Shown: positions 9,029-20,434, counted from the stretch's first letter. The stretch: 64,000 nt of DNA from Klebsiella sp. RIT-PI-d (GCF_001187865.1 NZ_LGIT01000009.1:310001-374000); one strand, 5' to 3'. Translations and numbers: made by a program. The notes: generated by a model from the letters alone, not told the origin.

Positions 9029-9742
9029 TTAACGAATTGCAAAGTCTTTCGAATATTTTGACTTATCAATCCAGTTCCAGTACTGAACAACAACGCGGTC
9101 GTAATTCAGTACGTTATTTGGTGTATAGCCTGAACCTGGATAAATATTTTTATCTACTTCCTGCCATACACATTCTTTTGCAGCCTGATTCTTTTTGCAC
9201 AAACCCGTCTTTAAAATTTTAAATCGCTGATTGCCGTTGTTTTGAATTTGTCCGCCGGGTTGTAGTTGCATACTCAAATGAGGATGTGCTGGCGGTACGC
9301 TCACTAATACGCCCCAAATAAGATTGAGCGTAACCTGCGATTTAACACCGCTGTTAGCATTAGCGCCAAGCGGGTTTTCCAGCTGCGGTACCGCCTCGAA
9401 TTTTACCCGGTACGTGGTCTCTTCCTGCACTGGCTCCATTGCGACCAGACGCACCATTTTAGTGGCACCTGCGGGAAGGGCGAACTTAGGCGGCATAACG
9501 ACAATAGCATTCGGATCGCCAACGGAAATTTCGGTTTCTTTTTCCTGTGGCGTATTTCTTCCGGATACAATGAGAGTTGTTGACTTAATATATTGAACTT
9601 CATCTGTTCTTGATATTACGCGGACGCTACCTTCACCCTCGGAATTTATATCAACGGCCATTGGATAAACAGACATGTTGGCATAGCTGGTTGAGGATGC
9701 GCATACCAGTAATGCTGTCCACAGATAAGAGATCCTCTTCAT
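9029..9742 (-). CDS. CFA/I-type periplasmic fimbrial chaperone
   Basis: A 237-residue periplasmic chaperone, first gene of the fimbrial operon. It has a signal peptide (MKRISYLWTALLVCASSTSYA) followed by NMSVYPMAVDIN and an Ig-like fold typical of CfaA/CooB chaperones: a VRLVAMEPVQEETTYRVKFEA strand region and a NNGNQRFKI segment in the second domain. It caps pilins before delivery to the usher. I chose the ATG at 9742 because AAGGA lies 8 nt upstream; an in-frame upstream ATG at 9775 has no ribosome binding site and would bury the signal peptide. Confidence 0.87.
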   Translation of the reverse strand: MKRISYLWTALLVCASSTSYANMSVYPMAVDINSEGEGSVRVISRTDEVQYIKSTTLIVSGRNTPQEKETEISVGDPNAIVVMPPKFALPAGATKMVRLVAMEPVQEETTYRVKFEAVPQLENPLGANANSGVKSQVTLNLIWGVLVSVPPAHPHLSMQLQPGGQIQNNGNQRFKILKTGLCKKNQAAKECVWQEVDKNIYPGSGYTPNNVLNYDRVVVQYWNWIDKSKYSKDFAIR

Positions 9743-10120
9743 TTTAAAATTCCTTTTTAAGATAATGGCACTCAATTTTCTGTAGTAAACTAATGTTTAG
9801 TTTTAAGTTATCTTTTTTTTTCACAGAATGTTACCTTGAAAGATCCTATCATGGCACTAAATAATTTTTAAGTTAAATTTTCTAATAATTGAAAATTAAT
9901 CGTTAATGTATTCATATTTTTTATAATTACTTCGATAATTAGTTATATAGCTGATTATTCCCTGAGGGTTTCCCTGCTAAAATAGAGTGGCCTGAAGCTA
10001 TTCTTGCATCATATAATAAAAAAGAGATTGAGCTAACTTTATTGGCCTGGAAAGCGCTAAATCTGAGCCGTTGAGTGTGGCTCAGAGGTTTTTAACGAAA
10101 TAAGCGTAAAGAAGGGAAGG
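9743..10120. other. AT-rich intergenic region upstream of the fimbrial operon
   Basis: 378 bp between fepC and the fimbrial chaperone gene, far richer in A/T than its neighbours, as expected for a silenced (H-NS-type) fimbrial promoter. The fimbrial promoter must lie here on the minus strand, but I cannot fix a -10/-35 pair. At the fepC end a hairpin CTGAGCC (10063-10069) / GGCTCAG (10079-10085) has a T-run only in the plus direction. No ORF is supported. Confidence 0.6.
10063..10095 (+). terminator. Hairpin with T-run downstream of fepC
   Basis: A 7-bp perfect stem CTGAGCC/GGCTCAG with a 9-nt loop is followed on the plus strand by AGGTTTTT. It faces into the end of fepC. As an RNA hairpin it may also mark the 3' end of the fepDGC transcript, but the U-tract fits only plus-strand transcripts. 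Confidence 0.45.
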
Positions 10121-10930
10121 TCAGTATAATGCAGCGGCACTGCGTCCCAGCGGCACGACCAGCGGAGTTCCTGCGACCGGATCGTCAATAATCACGCATT
10201 TCATGCCGTAAATTTTTTCAATCAACGCTGCGGTGACGATCTCTCCCGGCGCGCCCTCGGCAACAATCTTTCCGTCCCGCAGGGCAATCAGATGGGTGGC
10301 ATAGCGGCAGGCCTGATTGAGATCGTGCAAAACGGCCGCGAGGGTATAACCCTTTTCGCGGTTCAGTTCACTCAACAATTCCAGCAGTTCAATTTGATGA
10401 CTGATATCCAGCCAGGTGGTTGGCTCATCCAGCAGCATGATGGCCGTCTCCTGAGCAAGCACCATCGCAATCCACGCGCGCTGACGCTGACCGCCGGACA
10501 GCGTATCAACAGGCTGCGTCGCCAGATCGGTGATGCGGGTTGCCTGCATCGCCCGGGTGACCGCCTCCTCATCTTCCTGCCGCCAGCGGGTGAACAGCGG
10601 CTGGTGCGGATAACGTCCCCGTGCCACCAGCTCCTGCACGGTAATGTCGCCGGGAGTAGTGGCATTTTGCGCCAGCAGACCGATGCGCTTCGCCACCTCT
10701 TTGCTGGCATAGCGCTGGATCTGTTCCCCATCAAGATATACCTGGCCCTGCACCGGCGTCATCAGACGACTTAACGTCCGCAGCAGGGTCGATTTGCCGC
10801 AGCCGTTGGGACCAATAATCGCGGTAAAATGACCGTCAGGGATCGCCACGCTGAGCGACTCAGCAATGGTTTTTTTACCGTAAGCGAGCATAAGCTGGTC
10901 GCCGTGCAGACGGGAAATAGTCTCGGTCAT
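10121..10930 (-). CDS. fepC: Ferric enterobactin ABC transporter ATPase FepC
   Basis: A 269-residue ATPase that energises import of ferric enterobactin across the inner membrane through FepD/FepG. Visible motifs: Walker A GPNGCGKST (~40-48), signature LSGGQRQR (~144-151), Walker B IMLLDEPTTWLD (~164-175) and a VLHDLNQA switch-histidine region. E. coli FepC is 271 residues. Its ATG overlaps the fepG stop (ATGA), giving translational coupling in a fepD-fepG-fepC operon controlled by the Fur box at 12941. Confidence 0.96.
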   Translation of the reverse strand: MTETISRLHGDQLMLAYGKKTIAESLSVAIPDGHFTAIIGPNGCGKSTLLRTLSRLMTPVQGQVYLDGEQIQRYASKEVAKRIGLLAQNATTPGDITVQELVARGRYPHQPLFTRWRQEDEEAVTRAMQATRITDLATQPVDTLSGGQRQRAWIAMVLAQETAIMLLDEPTTWLDISHQIELLELLSELNREKGYTLAAVLHDLNQACRYATHLIALRDGKIVAEGAPGEIVTAALIEKIYGMKCVIIDDPVAGTPLVVPLGRSAAALY

Positions 10931-11919
10931 TTTTTGCGCGACTCCTGAATAAGTAACACGATCAGATAAATACCGCCAAGGCTAACGGTGACCACGCCGA
11001 CCGGAAGCTGGTAGGGGAGGAAAACGCGCTGGGCGCAAAAATCAGCGGCCAGCAACAGCAGTGCGCCGCAAAGTGCTGACTGGGTTAAGCCCCAGCGTGC
11101 GCTGCCGCTGAGACGCCGGGCGATATGCGGGGCGACCAGGGCAATAAACGAAACAGGGCCGACGAGTGCGGTAGACGCGGCGGTCAGCAGGACCGCCACA
11201 AGCATTAATAGCACACGGGAGCGTTCAACATTGACCCCGAGGGCACAGGCAGTGTCATCGCCCATTTCGAGCAGCCGCAGCCGACGCACCAGCAGGGTAG
11301 CGCAAATCAGCATCACAAAAATAAGCGGTGTAGCAGGCCAGGTTTTTGCCCAGGTCAGCCCGTTGAGCGACCCGGCATTCCATAATCCGGCGGCCAGCGC
11401 CGTTTCCAGGGAGGCTTTTAAGAGCAGCCAGGTGTTAAATGCCATCAACATGGCGCGGATGCCGATGCCAATAATGATCAGGCGAAATGTCTCGATTCCG
11501 TTGCGCCAGGCCAGCGCCCAGACCACCAGCGCGGTAAGGATGCCGCCGATCGTAGCGGCCACGGTAATGGCCGTCAGATGCTGACCAAACAGTACCATCG
11601 CCACCAGTACGCCGCTCCACGCCCCGGTATTCAGGCCCATAACATCCGGGCTACCGAGAGGATTACGCATCAGCGACTGAAATATGGCGCCGCTGACGCC
11701 GAGCGCCGCCCCGGTGATCAGCGCCATTAGCACGCGCGGCAGACGCCATTCATTGACCACCAGCGACATATTTCGTGGCGCCTCACCCAGCAGCGCGCTT
11801 ATCACCTGTACCGGCGACAGGCTAACCGCACCGCTGCACAAGCTCCAGAGCGCCAGCAGCAGGCCGACGACGACGAGGGTAAAACAGCAGACGAGCAGAC
11901 GCCGGGGGAGAACGTTCAT
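10927..11919 (-). CDS. fepG: Ferric enterobactin permease FepG
   Basis: A 330-residue FecCD-family permease with about nine to ten membrane segments, one half of the FepDG channel. Diagnostic stretches include RNPLGSPDVMG, the GDDTACALGV cytoplasmic loop (contact site for FepC) and the VAPHIARR segment. I chose the ATG at 11919, which overlaps the fepD stop in ATGA and gives exactly the E. coli length; the frame is open 12 codons upstream inside fepD. Confidence 0.95.
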   Translation of the reverse strand: MNVLPRRLLVCCFTLVVVGLLLALWSLCSGAVSLSPVQVISALLGEAPRNMSLVVNEWRLPRVLMALITGAALGVSGAIFQSLMRNPLGSPDVMGLNTGAWSGVLVAMVLFGQHLTAITVAATIGGILTALVVWALAWRNGIETFRLIIIGIGIRAMLMAFNTWLLLKASLETALAAGLWNAGSLNGLTWAKTWPATPLIFVMLICATLLVRRLRLLEMGDDTACALGVNVERSRVLLMLVAVLLTAASTALVGPVSFIALVAPHIARRLSGSARWGLTQSALCGALLLLAADFCAQRVFLPYQLPVGVVTVSLGGIYLIVLLIQESRKK

Positions 11920-12923
11920 CGCAGACCTCCCGACTGACGGCGGCGAACCAGCCAAATCAGCACCGGCGCGCCGATAAACGCGCTGACCACCGACACGCGT
12001 AGTTCACCGGGCACCAGCAGGCGTCCGAGAATATCGGCGAGCAGCAGCAGTGACGGCGTGGCTAAAAGCGTGGCGGGAAGCGACCAGCGGTGATCGGCCC
12101 CCATCAGCCAGCGGGCGACATGTGGCATCATCAGGCCGATAAAGGCAATTGGCCCGACCACGGCCGTGGCGCTGGCGCATAACACGGTGATAATCAGCAG
12201 GCCGACCAGCTGTGTCCGGGCTACTTTGTTGCCAAGCGCGGTTGCGGTATCGCTGCCGAGACTCAGGCTGTTCAGGCCCCGGCTAAGCAACAGCGCGCAC
12301 ACAGCGGCGAGGGTGACCGGAATAAAGACCACTTTCAGGGTGTGCAAGGTACGGATATCCAGTGAGCCAGCCTGCCAGAAGCGCAGTTGATCGTAGACGT
12401 CGGGGTTAAGCAGGGCGATACCGCTGGAGAGCCCTTCCAGCACTGCACTCAGCGCCACGCCCGCCAGGGTCAGGCGAACCGGGCTAAGCTGGCCTCCGCC
12501 CTGGCTGCCGGTAAAGGCGACCAGCAGCGTCGCCGCCAGCGCGCCGCCAAAGGCCAGCAGCAGCTGTTGTTGCGGTGAGGCGACGCCGAGCAGGGCGGCC
12601 CCCAGTACGATAGCAAAACTGGCCCCGGCGTTAACACCCAGTATTCCCGGGTCGGCCAGCGGATTGCGGGTGAGCGTTTGCATGAGTGCACCGGCGAGGC
12701 CCAGTGCGGCCCCGGCCATTATTCCGGCAAGCGTGCGCGGCAGTCGCGCATCAAGAACGATGGTGCAGTCCGCGCTTTGGCAGGTTCCGCTCAGCGCATC
12801 GACAACTACCGTAAAGGGCAGGGGCTTCGCGCCTACCAGTAAACTGAGTGCGGCGGTTACCGCTAATAATAGCAGGAGTCCCGGTAGCGCAATGGCCTGA
12901 AGCCGGGAAGGGGAGTGCGACAT
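11916..12923 (-). CDS. fepD: Ferric enterobactin permease FepD
   Basis: A 335-residue FecCD-family permease, partner of FepG. It is strongly hydrophobic, with RNPLADPGILGVNAGASFAI, GSDTATALG and MMPHVARW segments typical of FepD. The ATG at 12923 follows GGAAG by 5 nt; an upstream in-frame ATG at 12935 lies nearer the Fur box and adds only four residues. It is the first gene of the operon and divergent from entS. Confidence 0.95.
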   Translation of the reverse strand: MSHSPSRLQAIALPGLLLLLAVTAALSLLVGAKPLPFTVVVDALSGTCQSADCTIVLDARLPRTLAGIMAGAALGLAGALMQTLTRNPLADPGILGVNAGASFAIVLGAALLGVASPQQQLLLAFGGALAATLLVAFTGSQGGGQLSPVRLTLAGVALSAVLEGLSSGIALLNPDVYDQLRFWQAGSLDIRTLHTLKVVFIPVTLAAVCALLLSRGLNSLSLGSDTATALGNKVARTQLVGLLIITVLCASATAVVGPIAFIGLMMPHVARWLMGADHRWSLPATLLATPSLLLLADILGRLLVPGELRVSVVSAFIGAPVLIWLVRRRQSGGLR

Positions 12924-12940
12924 AACAGCTTCCATTGCAT

Positions 12941-12959
12941 GATAATGATAGTAATTATC
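12941..12959. promoter_or_regulatory. Fur box, divergent fepD/entS promoter
   Basis: GATAATGATAGTAATTATC matches the 19-bp Fur consensus at 17 positions. It lies 18 bp upstream of the fepD start and ~108 bp upstream of entS, and is followed by a further GTTATC repeat. Iron-replete Fur should repress both directions. Confidence 0.9.
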
Positions 12960-13067
12960 GTTATCGATCTTATTTGGTTATGGTAGCATGTGCGGCCACA
13001 AAATGGGTATCCCCAAAATCACCCGCAACGCATTCGGATAGCAAATGTATTGTGCAAAGGCCTTGTT

Positions 13068-14318
13068 ATGAATCAACAATCCCGGCTGCTTAATCTGAGC
13101 CTGTTAAAGACGCATCCTGCGTTTCGCGCCGTTTTTCTTGCCCGCTTTATTTCTATTCTCTCTCTCGGTTTACTGGGCGTTGCCGTTCCGGTCCAGATCC
13201 AGATCATGACGCAGTCTACCTGGCAGGTGGGACTTGCGGTTACCCTGACCGGCAGCGCGATGTTTATTGGTCTGATGGTGGGCGGGGTGCTGGCGGACCG
13301 CTACGAGCGCAAAAAAGTGATTCTGCTGGCGCGCGGCACCTGTGGGATCGGGTTTATTGGCCTGTGCCTCAATGCGCTACTGCCCGACCCGTCGCTGACG
13401 GTGATTTATCTGTTAGGTCTGTGGGATGGCTTCTTTGCCTCGCTGGGCGTCACCGCGCTACTGGCAGCCACGCCAGCGCTTGTGGGGCGTGAAAATCTGA
13501 TGCAGGCCGGCGCAATCACCATGCTTACGGTGCGTCTGGGATCGGTCATTTCGCCAATGCTGGGGGGTATCTTACTGGCCACCGGCGGTGTGGCATGGAA
13601 CTATGGGCTGGCGGCCGCAGGCACCTTTGTGACCCTGCTACCGCTACTGCGCTTACCTGCACTACCGCCGCCGCCGCAGCCGCGTGAGCATCCGCTGGCC
13701 TCGCTGATCGCCGGGTTTCGCTTTTTACTGCGCAGCCCGCTGATTGGCGGCGTTGCGCTGCTCGGCGGATTGTTAACCATGGCAAGCGCGGTACGGGTGC
13801 TTTATCCGGCGCTGGCCATTAACTGGCAGATGTCTGCCGGACAAATCGGGCTATTATATGCCGCTATCCCGCTGGGGGCGTCGCTGGGGGCGTTGACCAG
13901 CGGCAGGCTGGCGCACCGCCAGCGGCCCGGGCTTATCATGCTCATGGCGACAACAGGATCGTTCCTTGCCATTGGACTGTTCGCGCTGATGCCCGTCTGG
14001 GCGCTGGGTGCGCTGTGTCTGGCGCTGTTCGGCTGGCTGAGCGCGATAAGCTCCCTGCTGCAATACACCCTGATCCAGAGTCAGACCCCGGAAGCAATGC
14101 TCGGGCGGATCAACGGATTATGGACGGCACAAAACGTGACGGGTGACGCCATTGGTGCGGCATTACTGGGCGGGCTGGGTGCCATTATGACGCCAGCCGC
14201 CTCTGCCAGCGTCAGCGGGTTTGGCCTGGTGGTCATCGGGATCGTGCTGCTGCTGCTGCTGAGCGAACTGCGACGGTTTCGCCAGCCGCCTCCGTCCGTG
14301 GAGGCTCCGGCGGGTTAA
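13068..14318 (+). CDS. entS: Enterobactin exporter EntS
   Basis: A 416-residue major facilitator superfamily exporter (12 predicted membrane segments) that secretes enterobactin to the periplasm. It is nearly colinear with E. coli EntS (also 416 residues), including the [15 protein letters not shown] loop between segments 2 and 3 and the [17 protein letters not shown] segment. The ATG at 13068 follows AAAGG by 7 nt; the longer reading frame from 12990 would start inside the promoter. It ends 3 bp from the convergent fepB stop. Confidence 0.96.
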   Translation: MNQQSRLLNLSLLKTHPAFRAVFLARFISILSLGLLGVAVPVQIQIMTQSTWQVGLAVTLTGSAMFIGLMVGGVLADRYERKKVILLARGTCGIGFIGLCLNALLPDPSLTVIYLLGLWDGFFASLGVTALLAATPALVGRENLMQAGAITMLTVRLGSVISPMLGGILLATGGVAWNYGLAAAGTFVTLLPLLRLPALPPPPQPREHPLASLIAGFRFLLRSPLIGGVALLGGLLTMASAVRVLYPALAINWQMSAGQIGLLYAAIPLGASLGALTSGRLAHRQRPGLIMLMATTGSFLAIGLFALMPVWALGALCLALFGWLSAISSLLQYTLIQSQTPEAMLGRINGLWTAQNVTGDAIGAALLGGLGAIMTPAASASVSGFGLVVIGIVLLLLLSELRRFRQPPPSVEAPAG

Positions 14319-14321
14319 TGC

Positions 14322-15281
14322 TTATTTGAACTGCGCGGCCAGCCGTTGCAGGACCCGCATGGCGCTGTAATAGTCGAGGCGGAAGGTTTCAGTCCCCAGC
14401 GCCCACACCTGCTTATTCTGCACCGCAGGCAGGTGGGAAAGCAGCGGGTTCGCATACACTGCGTCGACATCTTTCTGGTCGCCCGCGAACAGAAATAGCG
14501 CCTGGCCGTTGAGGCCCGCTGCCAGATGTTCCCCGCCAAGCTGGATAATATCGTGGCGTTTACCCTGGCTCTGGCTGGTTTGTAAACCAGCAGGCAGGGT
14601 CGCCAGCGTAAAGCCGAGTTGCTCAAGTAGTTTGCCCTGTGCGGATTCAGCGGTCCATAAATTGGCGCTGTGCGCCGCAGGCGTATAGACGATAGCGCTG
14701 ACCGGCTGCGGCGGCAGTTTCATCTGCTGCCTGACGAGGGCCAGCTGACTGTCAAACTCGGCAATCCGTGCAGCGGCCTGTTTTTCCTGGCCGGTAATAT
14801 GACCCAGTTCGGTTAATAACGCCTGCCAGCTTTTATCATCGTAATTAATGACCAGCGTCGGGGCGATGGCCGAGAGTTGATCGTACAATGCCAGCGCAGA
14901 ATCGCCGCCGGTGGCGCTAATCAGGATCAGATCCGGCATTTGGGCGGCCACCGCTTCGGCACTGGGTTCACCAATATACAAACGGGCCAGCTGGCGTTTT
15001 TTTGCCACCTCGCCCCACTGGCGTAAAAACCCCTGACCGTCGGCCACGCGGTTATTAGGCGTGGTTGCACCGCTGGCGATGACCGGGGCATCAATCGCCA
15101 GCAGCGATCCGGTGAGCGTTACGCTGGTTGATACAATACGTAACGGCTTATGATCGAGGTTTTGTGTACCGTGACCATCAACAATCTGACGCGGCCAGTC
15201 GGCTGCCGGCGCTGCGGTTACTCCGAAAACAAAAAGCCCCAGCGCCAGTAGCGCAGTGCGCGGTAAAGAGAAAAATTTCAC
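14322..15281 (-). CDS. fepB: Ferric enterobactin periplasmic binding protein FepB
   Basis: A 319-residue periplasmic binding protein that delivers ferric enterobactin to FepDG. It has a signal peptide ([16 protein letters not shown]..., cleavage near [11 protein letters not shown]) and the class III binding-protein fold; [22 protein letters not shown] and FRLDYYSAM are FepB landmarks. I chose a GTG at 15281 with AGGA nine bases upstream, which gives a normal signal peptide; in-frame ATGs at 15320 and 15347 would add an unusual polar leader across the Fur-box region. Confidence 0.93.
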   Translation of the reverse strand: MKFFSLPRTALLALGLFVFGVTAAPAADWPRQIVDGHGTQNLDHKPLRIVSTSVTLTGSLLAIDAPVIASGATTPNNRVADGQGFLRQWGEVAKKRQLARLYIGEPSAEAVAAQMPDLILISATGGDSALALYDQLSAIAPTLVINYDDKSWQALLTELGHITGQEKQAAARIAEFDSQLALVRQQMKLPPQPVSAIVYTPAAHSANLWTAESAQGKLLEQLGFTLATLPAGLQTSQSQGKRHDIIQLGGEHLAAGLNGQALFLFAGDQKDVDAVYANPLLSHLPAVQNKQVWALGTETFRLDYYSAMRVLQRLAAQFK

Positions 15282-15305
15282 GAGCCGGTATCCTGTGTTG
15301 TTATA

Positions 15306-15324
15306 GTGAATGCTTCTCATTTTC
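15306..15324. promoter_or_regulatory. Second, weaker Fur-box-like site upstream of fepB
   Basis: Read on the minus strand, the 19 bases match the Fur consensus at 14 positions. The site lies 25 bp upstream of the fepB start in the divergent fepB/entC region, consistent with a separate Fur site for the fepB side. Confidence 0.5.
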
Positions 15325-15420
15325 AGCTTTGCGTCATACGGATGCAAGTCTTACCCGCACAAGATGCTATGCCTGACGGTTGACACAAAGCGGTTTTGCT
15401 TTTAGGTTAGCGAGCCAAAA

Positions 15421-15439
15421 TATAATGATAATTATTATC
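15421..15439. promoter_or_regulatory. Fur box upstream of entC
   Basis: TATAATGATAATTATTATC matches the Fur consensus at 17 of 19 positions and continues into overlapping half-sites (CTTTATC). It ends 22 bp before the entC start, so it overlaps the expected promoter of entCEBAH. Confidence 0.9.
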
Positions 15440-15461
15440 TTTATCGTTTTTGGAGAGGATT

Positions 15462-16637
15462 ATGGAAACGTCACTGGCTGACGATCTTCAGCAGGTAAAC
15501 GCGACGCTGAGTGCGGATCGCTTTCTTTTTATGTCGCCGTTCCGCAGTTTTACCGCCACGGGCTGCTTTACGCGCGTGAGTGAACCCGCCGAAGGCGGCG
15601 ACCAGCCGGAAAGCGCCTTTCAGCAGGCAGTCACCGGGGCCTTTGCCCGGGCAAGAGCCGCGGGCATCGCCAGGCCGGTGCTGGTCGGGGCGATCCCGTT
15701 CGATACCACCCGGCCCAGCGAATTGTTTATTCCTGAAAACCAGGTCGATTTCTCCCGCAAAGAGAAGCAGCTTTCTGCCCGCTATGCGGCCCACAAACAG
15801 CCGCTGAAAATTGACACGCGCCGGGAAATCCCGGAGCAGGACGCGTTTATGTCTATGGTCGCCCGCGCGGCTGACCTGACCGCCACGCCTGAAGTCGACA
15901 AAGTGGTGTTATCCCGCCTGATAGACATTGTTACCGACGCGCCGGTTAATAGCGGTGCGTTGCTTGAGCGTCTGATTGCCCAGAATCCGGCCAGCTATAA
16001 CTTTCATCTGCCGCTCAGCGACGGTGGCGTTCTGCTGGGGGCCAGCCCGGAGTTATTACTGCGCAAAGAAGGCACCCGGTTTAGCTCCCTGCCGCTGGCG
16101 GGTTCCGCCCGTCGTCAGCCGGATGATGTGCTGGATCGGGAAGCCGGCAATAAGCTGCTGGCCTCAGAAAAAGATCGCCACGAACACGATCTGGTGACGC
16201 AGGCGATGAAAAGCGTGCTGGCGCCGCGCAGTCGTTATTTGACCCTGCCGGGATCGCCGCAGTTAATTACCACCCCAACGTTATGGCATCTGGGAACGCC
16301 GGTTACCGGCGAGTGCGATGCGCAGGAGAATGCGCTGTCGCTGGCGTGCCTGCTGCATCCTACCCCGGCGCTGAGCGGCTTCCCGCATCAGGTGGCGAAG
16401 CGATTAATAGCCGAGCTGGAGCCGTTTGAGCGCGAACTGTTTGGCGGCATCGTTGGCTGGTGTGATGATGAAGGCAACGGTGAATGGGTGGTGACCATCC
16501 GCTGCGCCCGTCTATATCAAAATCAAATTCGCCTGTTCGCCGGCGCAGGTATTGTGCCTGCCTCGTCGCCCATTGCCGAGTGGCGTGAAACCGGCACCAA
16601 GCTCTCCACCATGCTGAATGTTTTCGGCCTACAGTAA
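15462..16637 (+). CDS. entC: Isochorismate synthase EntC
   Basis: A 391-residue enzyme converting chorismate to isochorismate, the entry step of 2,3-dihydroxybenzoate synthesis. The chorismate-binding domain fills the C-terminal two thirds, with [10 protein letters not shown], the [10 protein letters not shown] region, PLAGSARRQ and [15 protein letters not shown] as landmarks. Length equals E. coli EntC. The ATG at 15462 follows GGAGAGG; a TTG four codons upstream overlaps this site. First gene of entCEBAH. Confidence 0.97.
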   Translation: METSLADDLQQVNATLSADRFLFMSPFRSFTATGCFTRVSEPAEGGDQPESAFQQAVTGAFARARAAGIARPVLVGAIPFDTTRPSELFIPENQVDFSRKEKQLSARYAAHKQPLKIDTRREIPEQDAFMSMVARAADLTATPEVDKVVLSRLIDIVTDAPVNSGALLERLIAQNPASYNFHLPLSDGGVLLGASPELLLRKEGTRFSSLPLAGSARRQPDDVLDREAGNKLLASEKDRHEHDLVTQAMKSVLAPRSRYLTLPGSPQLITTPTLWHLGTPVTGECDAQENALSLACLLHPTPALSGFPHQVAKRLIAELEPFERELFGGIVGWCDDEGNGEWVVTIRCARLYQNQIRLFAGAGIVPASSPIAEWRETGTKLSTMLNVFGLQ

Positions 16638-16646
16638 GGAATGATA

Positions 16647-18257
16647 ATGCGTATTCCGTTTACCCGCTGGCCGGAGGATTTTGCCCGCCTGTACCGGGAA
16701 AAAGGCTACTGGCAGGATCTGCCCCTGACCGACATTCTCACCCGTCATGCCGACAGTGATAAAACGGCGGTCATTGATGGTGAACGCCATATTAGCTATC
16801 GCGAGTTACATCAGGCGTCAGATAATCTGGCTGCCGCGTTACAGCATCAGGGTATTAAGCCGGGCGAAACGGCGCTGGTGCAACTGGGCAACGTCGCTGA
16901 ACTGTATATCACCTTTTTCGCGCTGTTAAAGCTGGGGGTTGCCCCGGTAATGGCGCTGTTCAGCCATCAGCGATCTGAGTTAACCGCCTATGCTGCGCAA
17001 ATCGAGCCGGCGCTTATTATTGCTGACCGCGAACACCCGCTGTTTGCCAGCGATGATTTTCTTAACCCGTTCGTCGCCGGGTGTCGTTCCGTGCGCATTG
17101 TCCTGTTGCGACACGATGGGGGAGAGCACGATCTTGGCGCGGCAATCTCACATCCGGCAGAGCAGTTTATAGCCACCCCGTCACCGGCCGATGAGGTCGC
17201 CTATTTTCAGCTCTCCGGTGGCACCACCGGTACGCCGAAATTAATTCCCCGCACCCATAACGACTACTACTACAGCGTGCGGCGCAGTAATGAAATCTGT
17301 CATTTTAGCGAGCGGACGCGCTTTTTATGCGCGCTGCCTGCGGCGCACAACTACGCCATCAGTTCTCCCGGCGCGCTCGGAGTGTTTCTGGCGCAGGGAA
17401 CGGTGGTGCTGGCGGCCGATCCCAGCGCCACGGTTTGCTTCCCGCTGATTGAAAAACATCAGATTACCGTCGCGCCGCTGGTGCCGCCTGCGGTCAGTTT
17501 GTGGTTACAGGCGATCACGGAAGGAGAGAGCCGTGCCCGGCTGGCATCGCTGGAGCTGCTTCAGGTGGGCGGCGCACGCTTATCCGCCACCCTTGCGGCG
17601 CGCATTCCGCAGGAATTAGGCTGCCAGCTTCAGCAGGTCTTCGGGATGGCTGAAGGACTGGTTAACTATACCCGGCTCGACGACCCGCTGGATCGCATTA
17701 TTAATACCCAGGGCCGACCGATGTGCCCGGATGATGAAGTCTGGGTGGCCGACGCTGACGGTAATCCGCTGCCGCCTGGCAACGTGGGCCGGTTGATGAC
17801 CCGGGGCCCGTATACCTTCCGCGGTTATTTTAAAAGCCCGGAACATAATGCCAGCGCCTTTGATCGCAACGGTTTTTACGGCTCGGGCGATCTGATTGCC
17901 ATTGATGAGCAGGGTTACATTACGGTACAGGGGCGTGAAAAAGATCAGATCAACCGCGGCGGGGAAAAAATTGCCGCCGAGGAGATCGAAAATCTGCTGC
18001 TGCGCCATCCGTCGGTGATCCACGCGGCGCTGGTCAGCATGGAGGACGAGCTGCTGGGCGAGAAAAGCTGCGCCTGGCTGGTGGTCAGCGCGCCGCTGCG
18101 AGCCGTACAGATCCGTCGCTTCCTGCGTGAGCAGGGCGTCGCCGACTATAAACTACCGGATCGCGTGGAGTGCATTGAGGCACTGCCGCTGACGCCGGTC
18201 GGTAAAGTCGATAAGAAACAATTGCGTCAATGGCTGGCATCCCGCTCGCCGGTCTGA
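16647..18257 (+). CDS. entE: 2,3-dihydroxybenzoate-AMP ligase EntE
   Basis: A 536-residue adenylating enzyme that activates 2,3-dihydroxybenzoate and loads it on the EntB carrier domain. The AMP-binding P-loop is SGGTTGTPK at ~190-198; the hinge/lysine loop is [20 protein letters not shown], and the catalytic C-terminal lysine lies in PVGKVDKK. The ATG at 16647 is 6 nt from TAAGGA, while the ATG at 16641 directly abuts it, so the downstream start is chosen; it reproduces the E. coli length. Confidence 0.97.
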   Translation: MRIPFTRWPEDFARLYREKGYWQDLPLTDILTRHADSDKTAVIDGERHISYRELHQASDNLAAALQHQGIKPGETALVQLGNVAELYITFFALLKLGVAPVMALFSHQRSELTAYAAQIEPALIIADREHPLFASDDFLNPFVAGCRSVRIVLLRHDGGEHDLGAAISHPAEQFIATPSPADEVAYFQLSGGTTGTPKLIPRTHNDYYYSVRRSNEICHFSERTRFLCALPAAHNYAISSPGALGVFLAQGTVVLAADPSATVCFPLIEKHQITVAPLVPPAVSLWLQAITEGESRARLASLELLQVGGARLSATLAARIPQELGCQLQQVFGMAEGLVNYTRLDDPLDRIINTQGRPMCPDDEVWVADADGNPLPPGNVGRLMTRGPYTFRGYFKSPEHNASAFDRNGFYGSGDLIAIDEQGYITVQGREKDQINRGGEKIAAEEIENLLLRHPSVIHAALVSMEDELLGEKSCAWLVVSAPLRAVQIRRFLREQGVADYKLPDRVECIEALPLTPVGKVDKKQLRQWLASRSPV

Positions 18258-18270
18258 AGGAGAACATATT

Positions 18271-19127
18271 ATGGCAATCCCTGAATTACAGGCCTATGCG
18301 CTGCCCATCGCCAGCGACATACCGACTAACAAGGTCAACTGGGCTATTGATCCCGCGCGTGCGGCATTACTGATCCACGATATGCAGGACTATTTCATTC
18401 GTTTCTGGGGCGATAATTGCCCGATGATAGAGCAGGTGATCGCCAATATCGCCGCCCTGCGCCAGTACTGTAAGCAGCACAATATTCCGGTGTATTACAC
18501 CGCACAGCCGAAAGAGCAGAGCGATGAAGACCGGGCGCTGCTTAATGATATGTGGGGACCTGGGCTTACCCGCTCGCCGGAGCAGCAAAAAGTGGTTGAG
18601 GCGTTGACGCCTGATGAGAGCGATACGGTGCTGGTGAAATGGCGCTACAGCGCATTTCATCGCTCGCCGCTGGAAGAACAGCTCAGGGCCAGCGGGCGCG
18701 ATCAGCTGATCATTACCGGGGTATATGCCCACATCGGGTGTATGACCACCGCCACCGATGCGTTTATGCGCGATATCCAGCCGTTTATGGTGGCCGACGC
18801 GCTGGCAGATTTCACGCGTGATGAACATTTGATGGCGCTGAATTATGTCGCCGGTCGTTCCGGGCGCGTGCTGATGACGCAGGACATACTGCCTGCGCCG
18901 GTGCCAGCAAGTCAGAGCGAATTGCGTGCGCTGATCCTGCCGCTGCTGGATGAGTCGGACGAACCTCTCGACGATGAAAATCTGATTGATTACGGCCTGG
19001 ATTCCGTTCGCATGATGGCTCTGGCGGCCCGCTGGCGTAAAGTCCACGGCGATATTGATTTTGTCATGCTGGCGAAAAATCCGACGCTGGACGCGTGGTG
19101 GGCGCTGCTTTCGCGCGAGATAAAATG

Positions 19128-19128
<1 letters not shown>
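18271..19128 (+). CDS. entB: Isochorismatase / aryl carrier protein EntB
   Basis: A 285-residue bifunctional protein, same length as E. coli EntB. The N-terminal isochorismatase domain (~1-205; LLIHDMQDYF with the catalytic Asp, VKWRYSAFHRSPL, GVYAHIGCM) makes 2,3-dihydro-2,3-dihydroxybenzoate. The C-terminal aryl carrier domain has DYGLDSVRMM with the phosphopantetheine serine at residue 245. AAGGAG overlaps the entE stop, and the entB stop overlaps the entA start. Confidence 0.97.
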
Positions 19129-20299
<1,171 letters not shown>

Positions 20300-20323
20300 G
20301 CCAGAGCGGTGTTGCGGAGCAGG

Positions 20324-20370
20324 CCACCCTCACCCCCACCCTCTCCCTGAGGGCCGGGGTAAGGGGAGCC
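20324..20370. repeat. C-rich/G-rich palindromic intergenic repeat, copy 1
   Basis: A stretch of CCACCCTCACCCCC followed by CCCTCTCCCTGAGGG and a G-rich arm, partly self-complementary. It shares the CCCTCTCCCTGAGGG core with an element at 29013-29033, suggesting a dispersed intergenic repeat family. It lies between entH and cstA and may mark the 3' end of the ent transcript. Confidence 0.6.
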
Positions 20371-20412
20371 ACAGCCACAAAAGCCTGTATTAGTTTCATA
20401 CCGTTACCGTTC

Positions 20413-20434
20413 TAAAGTGATCCCCTTAACACTG
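20413..20434. promoter_or_regulatory. Candidate CRP site upstream of cstA
   Basis: AGTGA (20416-20420), six bases, then TAACA (20427-20431): each half differs by one base from the TGTGA-N6-TCACA consensus. It lies about 120 bp before the cstA start, and cstA is a known cAMP-CRP-dependent carbon-starvation gene. Confidence 0.5.

Noticed and set aside
4564-10120. Remnant of fepE
   Set aside because: No frame in either strand outside the fimbrial genes resembles a chain-length-determinant protein.
18367-19047. 226-codon minus-strand ORF across entB
   Set aside because: Antisense shadow; entB is full length and conserved.
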